Assembly (NCBI RefSeq): GCF_017352115.1
Contig: NZ_CP071448.1
Coordinates: forward strand, 186,001-250,000
Origin: Flavobacterium endoglycinae
Lineage (GTDB): Bacteria; Bacteroidota; Bacteroidia; Flavobacteriales; Flavobacteriaceae
Length of the DNA: 64,000 nt
Direction of reading: 5' to 3'
How positions within the stretch are numbered: the stretch's first letter is position 1; every line of letters begins with the position of its first letter. The notes under the pieces are model-generated. The model did no database searches, had not been told where the DNA came from, and saw nothing but the letters and a program-made list of their open reading frames with translations. The position numbers were made by a program, and so were the translations under genes. Shown piece after piece: positions 49,907 through 58,559 of this stretch.

Positions 49907-50206
49907 TTTGCCACGAAGACACAAAGACTCTAAGTTTTTTTTGTTTCACGCAGATTAAAAAAGATTTAAGCTGATTATGCAGATAATTTTAAATTAAATC
50001 TGCTAAAATTTGCAAAATCTGCGTGAAATAAAATCTTTTCAAACTTTCTATCCCGATAATTTTTGAAGTGTACAAAATTTCTTTTTGAATTGCCTCCAGC
50101 TAAAGCTGGAGGCAATTCAAAAACTTTGCGTCTTTGCGTCTTTGCGAGCATATTTGACTCCAGCAAAAAAACTAAGCATCTTAGTATCTCAGAACCTCAG
50201 CATCTT
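49907..50206. repeat. Nested dispersed-repeat cluster (at least three families)
   Basis: In the gap between the RND operon and the P-type ATPase gene: (a) GCAAAG family arms at 49907-49940 and 50119-50150; (b) inverted repeat TTTCACGCAGAT (49944-49955) and ATCTGCGTGAAA (50017-50028); (c) perfect palindrome GAATTGCCTCCAGC-TAAA-GCTGGAGGCAATTC across 50087-50118 (14-bp arms); (d) a TCTTAG/CTCAGAACCTCAG stretch at 50170-50206. Confidence 0.75.
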
Positions 50207-50215
50207 CAAAAAAAA

Positions 50216-51478
50216 TCAATGCGTATGCTCTCCTCCGCCCTTCATTGCAGAAAGCAGATAAAAAGCACCTTTCGTCACAATTTTAGCATTGAGGGGAACA
50301 TCATTTACAAACTTAACTTCGGTAAAACCTAAATCAGTTGTTCCTGGAATTACTTCTATTGCTTTAAAATGAATTTCCTCTTCGTGGGCTTCTTCTTTTT
50401 CTCCCGCTTTGTGATCGTGTTTTTCTTCAGCATGTCCCTGTTCCTGCATGAAAACGAAATATTTATCAGCATTTCTTACTACGGCGTCTTTTGGCAACGC
50501 CGGAACGGTCGCATTCACAATATTAATATTTGCCGAAACGTACATTCCCGGAATCAATCCTTTGGCATCAGCTGGATCAATTTTAGCATGAACAGCAACG
50601 GTTTTACTTTCGTTAGAAAAAGATTTATTAATTCCGAAAATCTTTCCTTTAATCGATTTATTGGACTGATTTGTTAATACGAAGTCAATTACCTGACCAA
50701 TCGAAATGGAACCTAAATCTTTCTCATATACATTCAAATCCAAATGCATCTGGCTGTTGTCGACTACTTCAAAAAGCGAAACTCCTGTATCGGCAAAAGC
50801 GCCTTTCGCTATATTGATTTTCCCCACATAACCGTTTATTGGCGAAACAATTGGCACTACCGAAGTTGTTCCTTTTGTATTGACATGCAAAGCATCCAGC
50901 TTATTTTTTGCAGCCTGCGCACGCGCTCTTTCTGCTGCTAGTTTGGCTTTTACTTCTTGAAAAGTCTTTCTCGGATTCACATTTTCGTCGCTCAACGTTT
51001 TCTGACGATTGTATTCCAATTGCAGATATTCCACATTCGCCACAGCCGATTGGTAATCTTCCTGCATTCCGATAACTTCCAGATTTTGAATAGTGGCCAA
51101 AACTTTTCCTTTGTTGACATAGGTTCCTTCCAAAACAAAAATGTCTTTTACCGTTCCGCCAATCAAAGTCGAAACTTCAGCCGAATTTTGCGGAGGAACT
51201 GTAGTGTAGCCATTTGCCTTGATGATTTTATTCAGGTTTCGGTTTTCTACCATACCCGTTTCAATGCCTACAGTTTTGTATTGAGAAGCCGTTAAAGCAA
51301 CTTCTGTCGTTTCTTTTTCTTCTTCCTGCGGCTCTTCGGTTTTCTTTTCATTACAGCTTTGAGAGGTAACCGCAAAGAGCGCTAAGAATACGCAAAGCAC
51401 ACCAAGTTTTATTCCCTTGCGCTCTTTGCGCTTTTCCTTTGTGCTCTTTGTGGTTAAATATTTAGATATATTTTTCAT
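50216..51478 (-). CDS. CzcB/CusB-like RND periplasmic adaptor lipoprotein with His-rich C-terminus
   Basis: A 420-residue membrane-fusion protein with a lipoprotein signal (lipid Cys42 in TSQSC), then an acidic linker (EEPQEEEKETTE). Adaptor features: VEASTLIGGTVKDIF-like barrel-sandwich half (~AEVSTLIGGTVKDIFVLEGTYVNKGKVLATIQ, residues ~90-121), coiled-coil hairpin ~130-185 (NVEYLQLEYNRQKTLSDE, KLAAERARAQAAKNKL), return strand VVPIVSPINGYVGKINIAKG (~200-220) and beta domain to ~350. The C-terminus is His-rich (GHAEEKHDHKAGEKEEAHE and GGGEHTH), a probable metal-binding tail. Start ATG 51478, 13 nt after the TolC-like stop. Residues ~8-22 and 27-38, including the signal's hydrophobic core, are encoded by arms of a dispersed repeat (see findings). 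Confidence 0.93.
   Translation of the reverse strand: MKNISKYLTTKSTKEKRKERKGIKLGVLCVFLALFAVTSQSCNEKKTEEPQEEEKETTEVALTASQYKTVGIETGMVENRNLNKIIKANGYTTVPPQNSAEVSTLIGGTVKDIFVLEGTYVNKGKVLATIQNLEVIGMQEDYQSAVANVEYLQLEYNRQKTLSDENVNPRKTFQEVKAKLAAERARAQAAKNKLDALHVNTKGTTSVVPIVSPINGYVGKINIAKGAFADTGVSLFEVVDNSQMHLDLNVYEKDLGSISIGQVIDFVLTNQSNKSIKGKIFGINKSFSNESKTVAVHAKIDPADAKGLIPGMYVSANINIVNATVPALPKDAVVRNADKYFVFMQEQGHAEEKHDHKAGEKEEAHEEEIHFKAIEVIPGTTDLGFTEVKFVNDVPLNAKIVTKGAFYLLSAMKGGGEHTH
51364..51457. repeat. GCAAAG repeat inside the CzcB-like start region
   Basis: Imperfect inverted repeat with arms 51364-51399 and 51414-51457. It sits inside the CzcB-like CDS and encodes part of the signal peptide. Confidence 0.7.
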
Positions 51479-51491
51479 TTTTAATTTATTT

Positions 51492-52739
51492 TTAATTGCT
51501 CTTAATGGTTGGAAATTGAAGTTCGATTGCACTTTGATTGTAGCTGTGCGTTGCCTCTGCAAATTGCTTTTTAATATCAATTGCCTGATTTAGAAAACTG
51601 ATATACGACCAATAACTCATATCGCCATTGGCATAACTTTTCTGGGCCGTTTCAATAATCTGATTGGCATATTGGGATCCTTCATTTTGAAAATAAGCTA
51701 AATTTTGCTGCTGTTTTTCGAAGTTATTTTTCAATTCTTCCTTTTGCAGATTCAACATCATTTTGTTCTTATCTAAAGCCAATTGTGATTGTGAAACACT
51801 AATTTCAGCCGCTTTTGCTTTGGTTGTATTCACACCTCCAAAAAGTGGAATCTGCAATCCTGCCGTAAAACCTTGAAATAAAGATTCTGTATTAATGGTT
51901 TGCGCAAAATAACCTAAACCTACTTTCGGTGTACGCAACGCTTTAAAAGTTCCCGCTTCTTTTTGATAAACCAAAATCTGTTGCTGATACAAATCGGTCA
52001 TCAAAGTCTCGGCTTTTGTATTATCCTGATTTTCTATAAAAGTATATTGTAAAGCGGTATTAGAATCAGGAACAATATTTTCATCGGTATGAATAAAAAA
52101 CTGCAATTGTTTTTGATAAATGGCCAAATCATATTCTAACTGTAATTTCTGCGTTTCAATTTCCTTTACCTTGGCTTTGGCGCTGATCACTTCAATGTTG
52201 CCGCTTTCTCCTGTTTTAAAACGCAGTTCGGCATTCTTTAAGAATTTCGTGTAAATATCATTCAATTCTGAATTGAGTTTCTGAATCGAAACGCCATACA
52301 AATATTGATAATAGGCCAATGTCACCGCTTTTTCGATTTCATATGAAGACAAAGCTTTTCGTTTTTCAGCCAATTTTGCCAACTCTTCCTGCAATTGTCG
52401 GTTGGCTTTTGTGATATTTCCTAACGGAAAAAACTGCTGTACTGAAACATTATGATCGTAATCGGCGCTATTGAACTGACCGCCTTGATACTGCACCTGC
52501 AATGGATCGGGCTGAAAAGCGGCTTTTTTAAGAACAGTTTGTCTTTCGATTTCTTTATCGGCTATTTTTAAGTCGATGTTGTTTGATTTGGCCAGTTCTA
52601 TTGCTTTTTCTAAGCTTATTGATTGTTGGGCAAATGTTATAGTGCTTCCTAATAGAAATGCACTTAACCGCAAAGTTCGCAAAGGTTTTTTCGCAAAGTT
52701 CGCAAAGGTTTTAAACTGTATTTTATATATTGAATTCAT
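51492..52739 (-). CDS. TolC/CzcC-like outer-membrane efflux channel
   Basis: A 415-residue TolC-family channel. After the signal region (SAFLLGSTITFAQQ, cleavage ~37) come two OEP repeats with long helices: ISLEKAIELAKSNNIDLKIADKEIERQ (~40-66), the KRKALSSYEIEKAVTLAYYQYL helix (~128-149), LEYDLAIYQKQLQF, and the second half with LQKEELKNNFEKQQQNLAYFQNEG (~345-368), YANQIIETAQKSYANGDMSYWSY (~372-394). It completes the RND efflux complex with the CzcA- and CzcB-like proteins. The N-terminal basic stretch (residues ~10-26) is encoded by a dispersed repeat arm. Start ATG 52739, 21 nt after the CzcA stop. Confidence 0.9.
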   Translation of the reverse strand: MNSIYKIQFKTFANFAKKPLRTLRLSAFLLGSTITFAQQSISLEKAIELAKSNNIDLKIADKEIERQTVLKKAAFQPDPLQVQYQGGQFNSADYDHNVSVQQFFPLGNITKANRQLQEELAKLAEKRKALSSYEIEKAVTLAYYQYLYGVSIQKLNSELNDIYTKFLKNAELRFKTGESGNIEVISAKAKVKEIETQKLQLEYDLAIYQKQLQFFIHTDENIVPDSNTALQYTFIENQDNTKAETLMTDLYQQQILVYQKEAGTFKALRTPKVGLGYFAQTINTESLFQGFTAGLQIPLFGGVNTTKAKAAEISVSQSQLALDKNKMMLNLQKEELKNNFEKQQQNLAYFQNEGSQYANQIIETAQKSYANGDMSYWSYISFLNQAIDIKKQFAEATHSYNQSAIELQFPTIKSN

Positions 52740-52801
52740 TCTTTTTCTTTTTAAAATTTCTTAGCGTTCTTCGCGTAAATCTTTGCGAACTTTGCGGTTA
52801 A
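52664..52801. repeat. 21-bp inverted repeat spanning the CzcA-TolC junction
   Basis: Perfect 21-bp arms at 52664-52684 (beginning TTAACCGCAAAG) and 52781-52801 (ending CTTTGCGGTTAA). The 96-bp loop holds the TolC start codon, the 21-nt spacer and the CzcA stop, so both arms are inside coding sequence. It belongs to the GCAAAG family. Confidence 0.8.
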
Positions 52802-55800
52802 ATCCACGCTCAAGCAATAAATACAAAATCGGTAAAACGATTAAGGTCAATAATGTCGCTGAGAGTAATCCGCCGATTACTACTGTGGCTAATGGTTTCT
52901 GTACTTCTGCTCCGCCGCTTGTGGATAATGCCATTGGCATAAATCCTAATGAAGCTACGGCAGCGGTCATTAAAACAGGACGTAAACGTGTCTTGGTTCC
53001 GATAATAACTCTTTGAAACGCATCTGAAATGCCTTCTGTTTTTAATTGATTGAAATACGAAATCAGTACAATTCCGTTTAAAACGGCAATTCCGAATAAG
53101 GCAATAAAACCAATTCCAGCCGAAATGCTAAACGGCATTCCTCTCAGCGAAAGCGCAAAAACACCTCCAATGGCCGATAACGGAATCGCACTAAAAATAA
53201 GCAATGCTTGTTTGACGCTTTTAAAAGTGAAATACAACAAAACTAAAATCAATCCTAAAGCAATTGGTAAGGCAACCGAAAGTCTTTGTGAAGCTTCAAT
53301 CAGATTCTGAAACTGTCCGCCATAGGTTACGTAATAACCCGCAGGAAGTTTAAAACTTTTGTCCAGTTTTGCCTGAATTTCTTCAACAACGCTTTTAATG
53401 TCTCTTCCGCGGACGTTTAATCCAACGGTGATTCTTCGTTTTCCATCTTCGCGGCTAACTTGTACAGGACCTTGTTCATATTCCACAGAAGCAACTTGAG
53501 AAAGCGGCACTTGCTGGCCACTCGGAAGCGGGATAAACAAATTGCTGACATCGGTAATATCGCCTCGATTGTTTTCATCCATTCGTACCACCACATCAAA
53601 TCGTTTGCTTTCGTCGTAAATCTTTCCTGCAACCTCACCTGCAAAAGATGAACGGATAATCTGATTGATGTCTGAGATATTCAGTCCATAAAGCGCAATT
53701 TTATCATAATCGTATTTGATAGTAATCTGCGGTAATCCTGTTACTTTGTCGGCTTTTAAATCACCAATTCCGTCGATTCCTTTTATTTTCGAAATTAATT
53801 CCGTGGCTTTTGCATCCAGAATCTCCAAATCATCACCAAAAATCTTAATCGCAATATCAGATCGGCTTCCTGTCATTAATTCGTTAAAACGCATTTGGAT
53901 AGGCTGAGAGATTTCGATATTCGCTCCTGGAATAATTTCCATTTCTTTTTTCATGGCATTGGCAATCTCTTCCCAATTGCGGTATTTACCTTTCCATTCC
54001 TTTTTGTCTTTTAGAACAATAATCAAATCCCCGCTTTCAAGAGGCATTGGATCGGTCGGAATTTCACCACTTCCTATTTTGGTTACAATAGTTTTTATTT
54101 CGGGAAATTTAGCTTTCAGAATCTGTTCGTATTTGGTGGTGGTTTCAACCATCTGCGAAAGCGAACTTCCTGTCATAATGGTGGCATTAATTGCCAAATC
54201 GCCTTCTTCGATTGTGGGAATAAATTCGCCTCCCATATTTTGGAAAATGAAAAACGCTAAAGCGAATAATCCAATGGCAACAGAAAGCACGACTTTTTTA
54301 AATTCTAAAGCTTTTTTCAATAACGGCGTATAGTGACTTTCTAACCAGACAATCATACGGTCGCTGAAATTTTCTTTGTGTTCTGTTTTTTTCGAAAGAA
54401 ACAAAGCGCTCATCATTGGAATATACGTCAGTGAAAGAATAAAGGCACCTATAATGGCAAAACCAACCGTCATTGCCATTGGTTTAAACATTTTACCCTC
54501 GGTTCCAATCAAAGCTAGAATTGGCAGGTATACTATTAATATAATAATCTCACCAAAAGCGGCACTATTCCTAATTTTTGACGCTGAATTGTAAACCTCA
54601 ACATCCATTTCTTCCTGCGTCAATTCTTTTTTGTTTTTGAATTTCTGCAGATGATGCATCGTGGCTTCAACAATAATAACAGCTCCATCGACAATAATTC
54701 CAAAATCTATCGCGCCAAGACTCATTAGGTTGCCGCTTACGCCAAAGGCATTCATTAAAATCACGGCAAACAGCATCGCTAACGGAATAACTGAAGCTAC
54801 GATTAATCCTGCACGAAAATTTCCTAAAAACAGAATCAGGACAAAAATTACGATTAATGCTCCTTCTAACAAATTCTTAGCAACAGTTTTAATAGAATTA
54901 TCTACCAGTTTTCCTCTGTCAATAAAGGCTTCTGCTACGACTCCTTCTGGAAGGCTTTTATTGATTTGTGCCATTTTTTCGTGAACACGATTTACAACGG
55001 CGCTGGAGTTTTCTCCTTTCAGCATCAAAACCAATCCAGAAACGATTTCGCCTTTTCCGTCTTTTGTTGATGCTCCATAACGCAATGCTATACCTTCGCG
55101 CACCTGCGCTACATTCCGAACCAAAACCGGCGAACCGTTTCGGTTTTTGACTACTACATTTTCAAGGTCTTTTACGCCTTTTGCCATTCCTACACCGCGA
55201 ATGAAATATGTGTATTGATCTTTTTCAATATAAGCGCCTCCCGTATTTTGATTGTTTTTTTCTAAAGCATCAAAAATTTCGGTAATCGTAACGCCTAAAC
55301 TATTCAGCATATTGGGATTTACGGCAATTTCGAATTGTTTTAGTTTTCCGCCCCAAGAACTTACTTCGGCAACACCTTTTATTCCCTGCAATTGCGGAAT
55401 AATAATCCAATCTTGAATGGTTCGCAGTTCGATTGCGCTGTATTTGTTTTCGTAGCCTTTCTTCGCATATACGTCATATTGGTAAATTTCTCCAAGTCCT
55501 GTAGAAATAGGTGCTAATTCGGGAGAATTTACATAATCTGGAATGTTTTCTTCGGCTTGCTTTAAGCGTTGGAATATCTGCTCGCGCGCCCAGTAAATAT
55601 CTACATTGTCTTCAAAAACAACGGTTACCACTGATAATCCGAAACGAGAAATACTGCGAAGTTCTATGACATTTGGAACTGTTTTTACAGCTCTTTCTAA
55701 AGGATAGGTAATTAATTGTTCGACTTCCTGACTGGCCAATGTAGGTGCAGTCGTAATAATCTGCACTTGATTATTGGTTACATCTGGCAGTGCATCAAGT

Positions 55801-55904
55801 GGTAATTTTTTAAGTGAATAGCTTCCCCAAGCAATAAGCGCAAGGGTAAACAATAGTATGACGAATTTATTTCGGATACTAAACTGAATGATTTTATCTA
55901 ACAT
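52761..55904 (-). CDS. CzcA-type heavy-metal RND efflux pump
   Basis: A 1047-residue resistance-nodulation-division transporter with the two-fold repeat of six-helix bundles. TM4 carries DFGIIVDGAVIIVE (D400, D406, E413), the signature of Zn/Co/Cd-type pumps (HME1), not that of Cu/Ag pumps. Other marks: QVQIITTAPTLASQEVEQ (~46-63), DNVDIYWAREQIFQRL (~99-114), KSLPEGVVAEAFIDRG (~316-331), TM8-9 GLILVLLYFTF, and TM11-12 with AALASLGFMPMALSTSGGAEVQ-type block. It exports divalent cations from the periplasm, driven by protons. The last ~12 residues (NRKVRKDLREER) are encoded by a repeat arm, so the natural C-terminus has been replaced or extended. It starts 108 nt after the small Cys/His protein gene. 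Confidence 0.96.
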   Translation of the reverse strand: MLDKIIQFSIRNKFVILLFTLALIAWGSYSLKKLPLDALPDVTNNQVQIITTAPTLASQEVEQLITYPLERAVKTVPNVIELRSISRFGLSVVTVVFEDNVDIYWAREQIFQRLKQAEENIPDYVNSPELAPISTGLGEIYQYDVYAKKGYENKYSAIELRTIQDWIIIPQLQGIKGVAEVSSWGGKLKQFEIAVNPNMLNSLGVTITEIFDALEKNNQNTGGAYIEKDQYTYFIRGVGMAKGVKDLENVVVKNRNGSPVLVRNVAQVREGIALRYGASTKDGKGEIVSGLVLMLKGENSSAVVNRVHEKMAQINKSLPEGVVAEAFIDRGKLVDNSIKTVAKNLLEGALIVIFVLILFLGNFRAGLIVASVIPLAMLFAVILMNAFGVSGNLMSLGAIDFGIIVDGAVIIVEATMHHLQKFKNKKELTQEEMDVEVYNSASKIRNSAAFGEIIILIVYLPILALIGTEGKMFKPMAMTVGFAIIGAFILSLTYIPMMSALFLSKKTEHKENFSDRMIVWLESHYTPLLKKALEFKKVVLSVAIGLFALAFFIFQNMGGEFIPTIEEGDLAINATIMTGSSLSQMVETTTKYEQILKAKFPEIKTIVTKIGSGEIPTDPMPLESGDLIIVLKDKKEWKGKYRNWEEIANAMKKEMEIIPGANIEISQPIQMRFNELMTGSRSDIAIKIFGDDLEILDAKATELISKIKGIDGIGDLKADKVTGLPQITIKYDYDKIALYGLNISDINQIIRSSFAGEVAGKIYDESKRFDVVVRMDENNRGDITDVSNLFIPLPSGQQVPLSQVASVEYEQGPVQVSREDGKRRITVGLNVRGRDIKSVVEEIQAKLDKSFKLPAGYYVTYGGQFQNLIEASQRLSVALPIALGLILVLLYFTFKSVKQALLIFSAIPLSAIGGVFALSLRGMPFSISAGIGFIALFGIAVLNGIVLISYFNQLKTEGISDAFQRVIIGTKTRLRPVLMTAAVASLGFMPMALSTSGGAEVQKPLATVVIGGLLSATLLTLIVLPILYLLLERGFNRKVRKDLREER

Positions 55905-56012
55905 TTGAATCTATAATGACGTGAGAAATTAGACAATTAAATTGCCTGTAAACGTGTGGAAAGTCCACAACTCTCTCGCCCGTTTTCGATCTTTATCGAA
56001 CAGGCTAAATCA
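55905..56012. other. Spacer with two small palindromes
   Basis: TGTGGA-AAG-TCCACA (55955-55969) and TTCGAT-CTTT-ATCGAA lie in the 108-nt gap. They may be operators or remnants of insertion; no assignment. Confidence 0.4.
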
Positions 56013-56336
56013 TTATACTATTTGAGGGGGCTGCCAAATACTTCCGTAGAAATTGGAAATAAAAACAGAATTGTAATTGGGTAACGAAATTGAAATTTGA
56101 TTGTATGTTTTAGGAAATTCAAAACTTAAAGGAGTTTGATAACTTAAAACCTGCGCTCCGCAACAATTGCACACACAAAATGGAGAACATAAATCACTGG
56201 TTTTATCATGCGAGTGATTGTCTTCTGAAGCAAACTGAGCGGTTTTATGCATAGCGCTGTTTACTTCCATATCTGCACAAGGCATATTGGAAAGTGCCAA
56301 TAGGTAAATTGATAATATGATTGTTATCCATTTCAC
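56013..56336 (-). CDS. Small exported Cys/His-rich protein heading the RND operon (DUF6660-like)
   Basis: A 107-residue protein with a signal peptide (WITIILSIYLLALSNMPCAD) and a Cys-rich middle: DNHSHDKTSDLCSPFCVCNCC (residues ~39-60). It then has a short hydrophobic, beta-like tail. The order and the CxxxCxCxCC-HxH content resemble small proteins (DUF6660 in my recollection) that precede CzcA in Flavobacteriia. It probably binds metal in the periplasm. The start is GTG at 56336; there is a possible TATTTTTG element at 56342-56349, only ~6 nt upstream, which would give a nearly leaderless transcript. It is first in the minus-strand efflux island. Confidence 0.75.
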   Translation of the reverse strand: MKWITIILSIYLLALSNMPCADMEVNSAMHKTAQFASEDNHSHDKTSDLCSPFCVCNCCGAQVLSYQTPLSFEFPKTYNQISISLPNYNSVFISNFYGSIWQPPQIV

Positions 56337-56651
56337 AATAACAAAAATACTACATATTCTTTTACAAAATAGAAATCGACAATAAAATGATTTTTCTTAA
56401 AAGAGGACATTATCAAATAAAACTACCTGATTTTCTTTTTGTTATATTTTTAGTTTCTGAAAAAAAATCTTAAATGTTAAGATTTTTTACTTAACTTTAA
56501 CACTAATAAACTCATTATTTCTTCAGTTTTAATTTTAAAATCAAATTTTTATACACCTGTAAAACAAGAATAAGCCGACATTCCCTCAGAAAAATTAGTA
56601 CACATTTATTTTACGCAGTCCGATTAATTAATTTTAAAAACACTCAGACAA
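56337..56651. other. Intergenic region between divergent genes
   Basis: 315 nt. Apart from the possible minus-strand -7 element at 56342-56349 I see no terminator, repeat or RNA. No TAnnTTTG element found for the plus-strand gene. Confidence 0.45.
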
Positions 56652-57773
56652 ATGAAATGTAAACCACTAATATCAGCCTTTTTATTCTTATACAGTTTTC
56701 AAATCTCAGCACAAGTCTACACCGAGAAGATTGTGGGAGAAAAAAATAAGCAGCTCAAAGACAGTCTCAAAGTTGCCGATTATCCTTACGCACTTCCCAT
56801 TTGGGGCGAAAAAGTGGCCAAAAAAGGATATAAACTTCCCTACTCTGCTGGTCTTTCGTTAAATTATTTCTGGCAGGATTCTGAAATTGTAATCAGTAAT
56901 CTGCAGGTGGGCTTCAACAATGGTCCTATGCATAATTTAGACGAAATTGTTCGTTTTGATAAATCTTCTGTTGAGGCGGGAGCCCTTACTATCCGACCAG
57001 ATATCTGGCTGCTGCCTTTTTTAAATATTTATGGTGTTTTTGGAAAGTCGAATCCATCTACTAAAATTAATGCAGGAATCTATATTCCTGATGCTGATAA
57101 TAATTGGTCTGAAATTGCCAATTTCAGCACAAAAGCTAATTTCAGCGCCACTACATTTGGTCTTGGTATGACCCCTACTATAGGAATTGGCGGCGGATGG
57201 CTTGCACTTGATATGAATATGGCCTGGACAGATGTTGATGCTTTAGATAAACCAGCGTTTTCGTATGTATTTGGTCCAAGATTAGGAAAAACCTTCAAAC
57301 TCCGTAAACCAGATCAAAATGTTGCTTTATGGGTTGGTGGTTTTAGAGTTCATATTTCGGGGAATACGAATGGAAATATCAATCTTTCTGATTTGGTGGA
57401 TTTATCTACTGCTCAGGCAAAAGTAGATAATGGTCTGGCGAAAGTTTCTGAAAACCAGCAAAAAGTCGATACTTGGTGGGACGGATTAACGCCCGCAGAA
57501 CAAAAAAATCCCGCCAATGTTGCGAAACACAATACGGCCAACCGTGCTTTGGAAAGTGCTGGAAATTTTCTGTCTACTTTAGATGGTGCTTTAAGTACTG
57601 CTAATTCTTCATCGGTACAATATTCGCTTCAAAAACGCCCGAAAGACATGTGGAATTTTATTGTTGGATCGCAATATCAGTTTAACAAACATCTTATGTT
57701 CAGGGTTGAAGCTGGTTTTCTTGGAACACGTACTCAGGCTTTAGGCGGTATACAATATCGATTTGGATTATAA
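56652..57773 (+). CDS. Outer-membrane barrel protein, unknown function
   Basis: A 373-residue exported protein. Signal peptide ~1-20 (FLFLYSFQISAQ); repeated amphipathic beta-strands with Gly/aromatic alternation (SAGLSLNYFWQDSEIVISNLQ, GIGGGWLALDMNMAW, ALWVGGFRVHISG) and an aromatic C-terminal strand (GGIQYRFGL), so it is likely a small porin-like barrel. A hydrophilic insert at ~255-325 (LSTAQAKVDNGLAKVSENQQ) could form a long surface loop or a coiled region. I do not recognise a named family. The next gene, also barrel-like, starts 10 nt downstream; they are likely a pair. Confidence 0.75.
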   Translation: MKCKPLISAFLFLYSFQISAQVYTEKIVGEKNKQLKDSLKVADYPYALPIWGEKVAKKGYKLPYSAGLSLNYFWQDSEIVISNLQVGFNNGPMHNLDEIVRFDKSSVEAGALTIRPDIWLLPFLNIYGVFGKSNPSTKINAGIYIPDADNNWSEIANFSTKANFSATTFGLGMTPTIGIGGGWLALDMNMAWTDVDALDKPAFSYVFGPRLGKTFKLRKPDQNVALWVGGFRVHISGNTNGNINLSDLVDLSTAQAKVDNGLAKVSENQQKVDTWWDGLTPAEQKNPANVAKHNTANRALESAGNFLSTLDGALSTANSSSVQYSLQKRPKDMWNFIVGSQYQFNKHLMFRVEAGFLGTRTQALGGIQYRFGL

Positions 57774-57783
57774 ATTTTGAAAG

Positions 57784-58557
57784 ATGAAAAAAGGTCTACT
57801 CGTTTTGATTTTTCTGTTTGGTTTGAATCAAGCCCAATCGCAGGTTTTGATTTCTTTGATCTTTGGAGATAAATTGAATTCGCCTTTTTTAGAATTCGGA
57901 CTGGAAGGCGGTGTTAATTTCTCTGATATTTATGATATGGAAAGTTCCGGCAGTAATCCAGGATTTAATCTTGGTTTTTATTTTGACATTCGTTCTAAAC
58001 AAGATCCTGCCTGGATGATTAATACGGGTGTTATTGTAAAATCGCCAATGGGAGCACGTCATATTCCGATGTATTCTTTAGATAATACGAATTTGGACAA
58101 TACGTTTGCCGGAGGAACTGTCAACAGAGAAATTCGGTATTTTAATGTTCCTATTTTAATCAAGCATCAGTTTAAAAGCGGTGTTTTTGTAAAAGCAGGT
58201 CCTCAAGTTGGACTTCTTGCGAGGGCTTTTGATGAATTTAAAGTCGAAGTTGACAAAGATGATGTGGTGTACAAGAAAAACATCCGAGATCAAATTCGTG
58301 TTATTGATGCCGGAGTTGCTTTTGGAACTGGATATCATATGAATGTGGGCAACGGATTAAACATTACGGTTCAATATTATTACGGATTGGTTCCGGTAAT
58401 GAAAGGCGATGGACCAAATGTATACAACAGATCTTTTTATTTAACCGCTGGAATTCCTATTGGAAAAGGAAAAGCTGCACAAAGAAGAGCTGAAAAAGAG
58501 GCTGGATTAAACAAAACCATTCTCCCAGAAGATGAAGATCTGAAGCCTAAAAACTGA
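57784..58557 (+). CDS. PorT/OmpW-like small outer-membrane barrel protein with basic C-terminal tail
   Basis: A 257-residue protein with a signal peptide (~1-19: LVLIFLFGLNQAQSQ) and outer-membrane barrel strands resembling PorT-like beta-barrels (FLEFGLEGGVNFSDIYDME, FVKAGPQVGLLARAF, VAFGTGYHMNVGNGLNITVQ). The C-terminal ~35 residues are hydrophilic (GKGKAAQRRAEKEAGLNKT) and unusual for a barrel end; the protein may continue past the last strand to the cytosol-like periplasmic side. It starts 10 nt after the upstream barrel gene. Convergent with CheB (2-nt gap), without a visible terminator. Substrate or role unknown. Confidence 0.75.
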   Translation: MKKGLLVLIFLFGLNQAQSQVLISLIFGDKLNSPFLEFGLEGGVNFSDIYDMESSGSNPGFNLGFYFDIRSKQDPAWMINTGVIVKSPMGARHIPMYSLDNTNLDNTFAGGTVNREIRYFNVPILIKHQFKSGVFVKAGPQVGLLARAFDEFKVEVDKDDVVYKKNIRDQIRVIDAGVAFGTGYHMNVGNGLNITVQYYYGLVPVMKGDGPNVYNRSFYLTAGIPIGKGKAAQRRAEKEAGLNKTILPEDEDLKPKN

Positions 58558-58559
58558 TT

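Noticed and set aside
50063..50332. Plus-strand frame of 89 codons across the repeat nest
   Set aside because: It is formed by the palindromic repeats (FELPPAKAGGNSK on one strand and the mirrored version on the other) and overlaps the end of the CzcB-like gene; no protein features.
53953..54333. 126-codon plus-strand frame and its neighbours in 53-55 kb
   Set aside because: All lie opposite the CzcA-type pump gene and are shadow frames.
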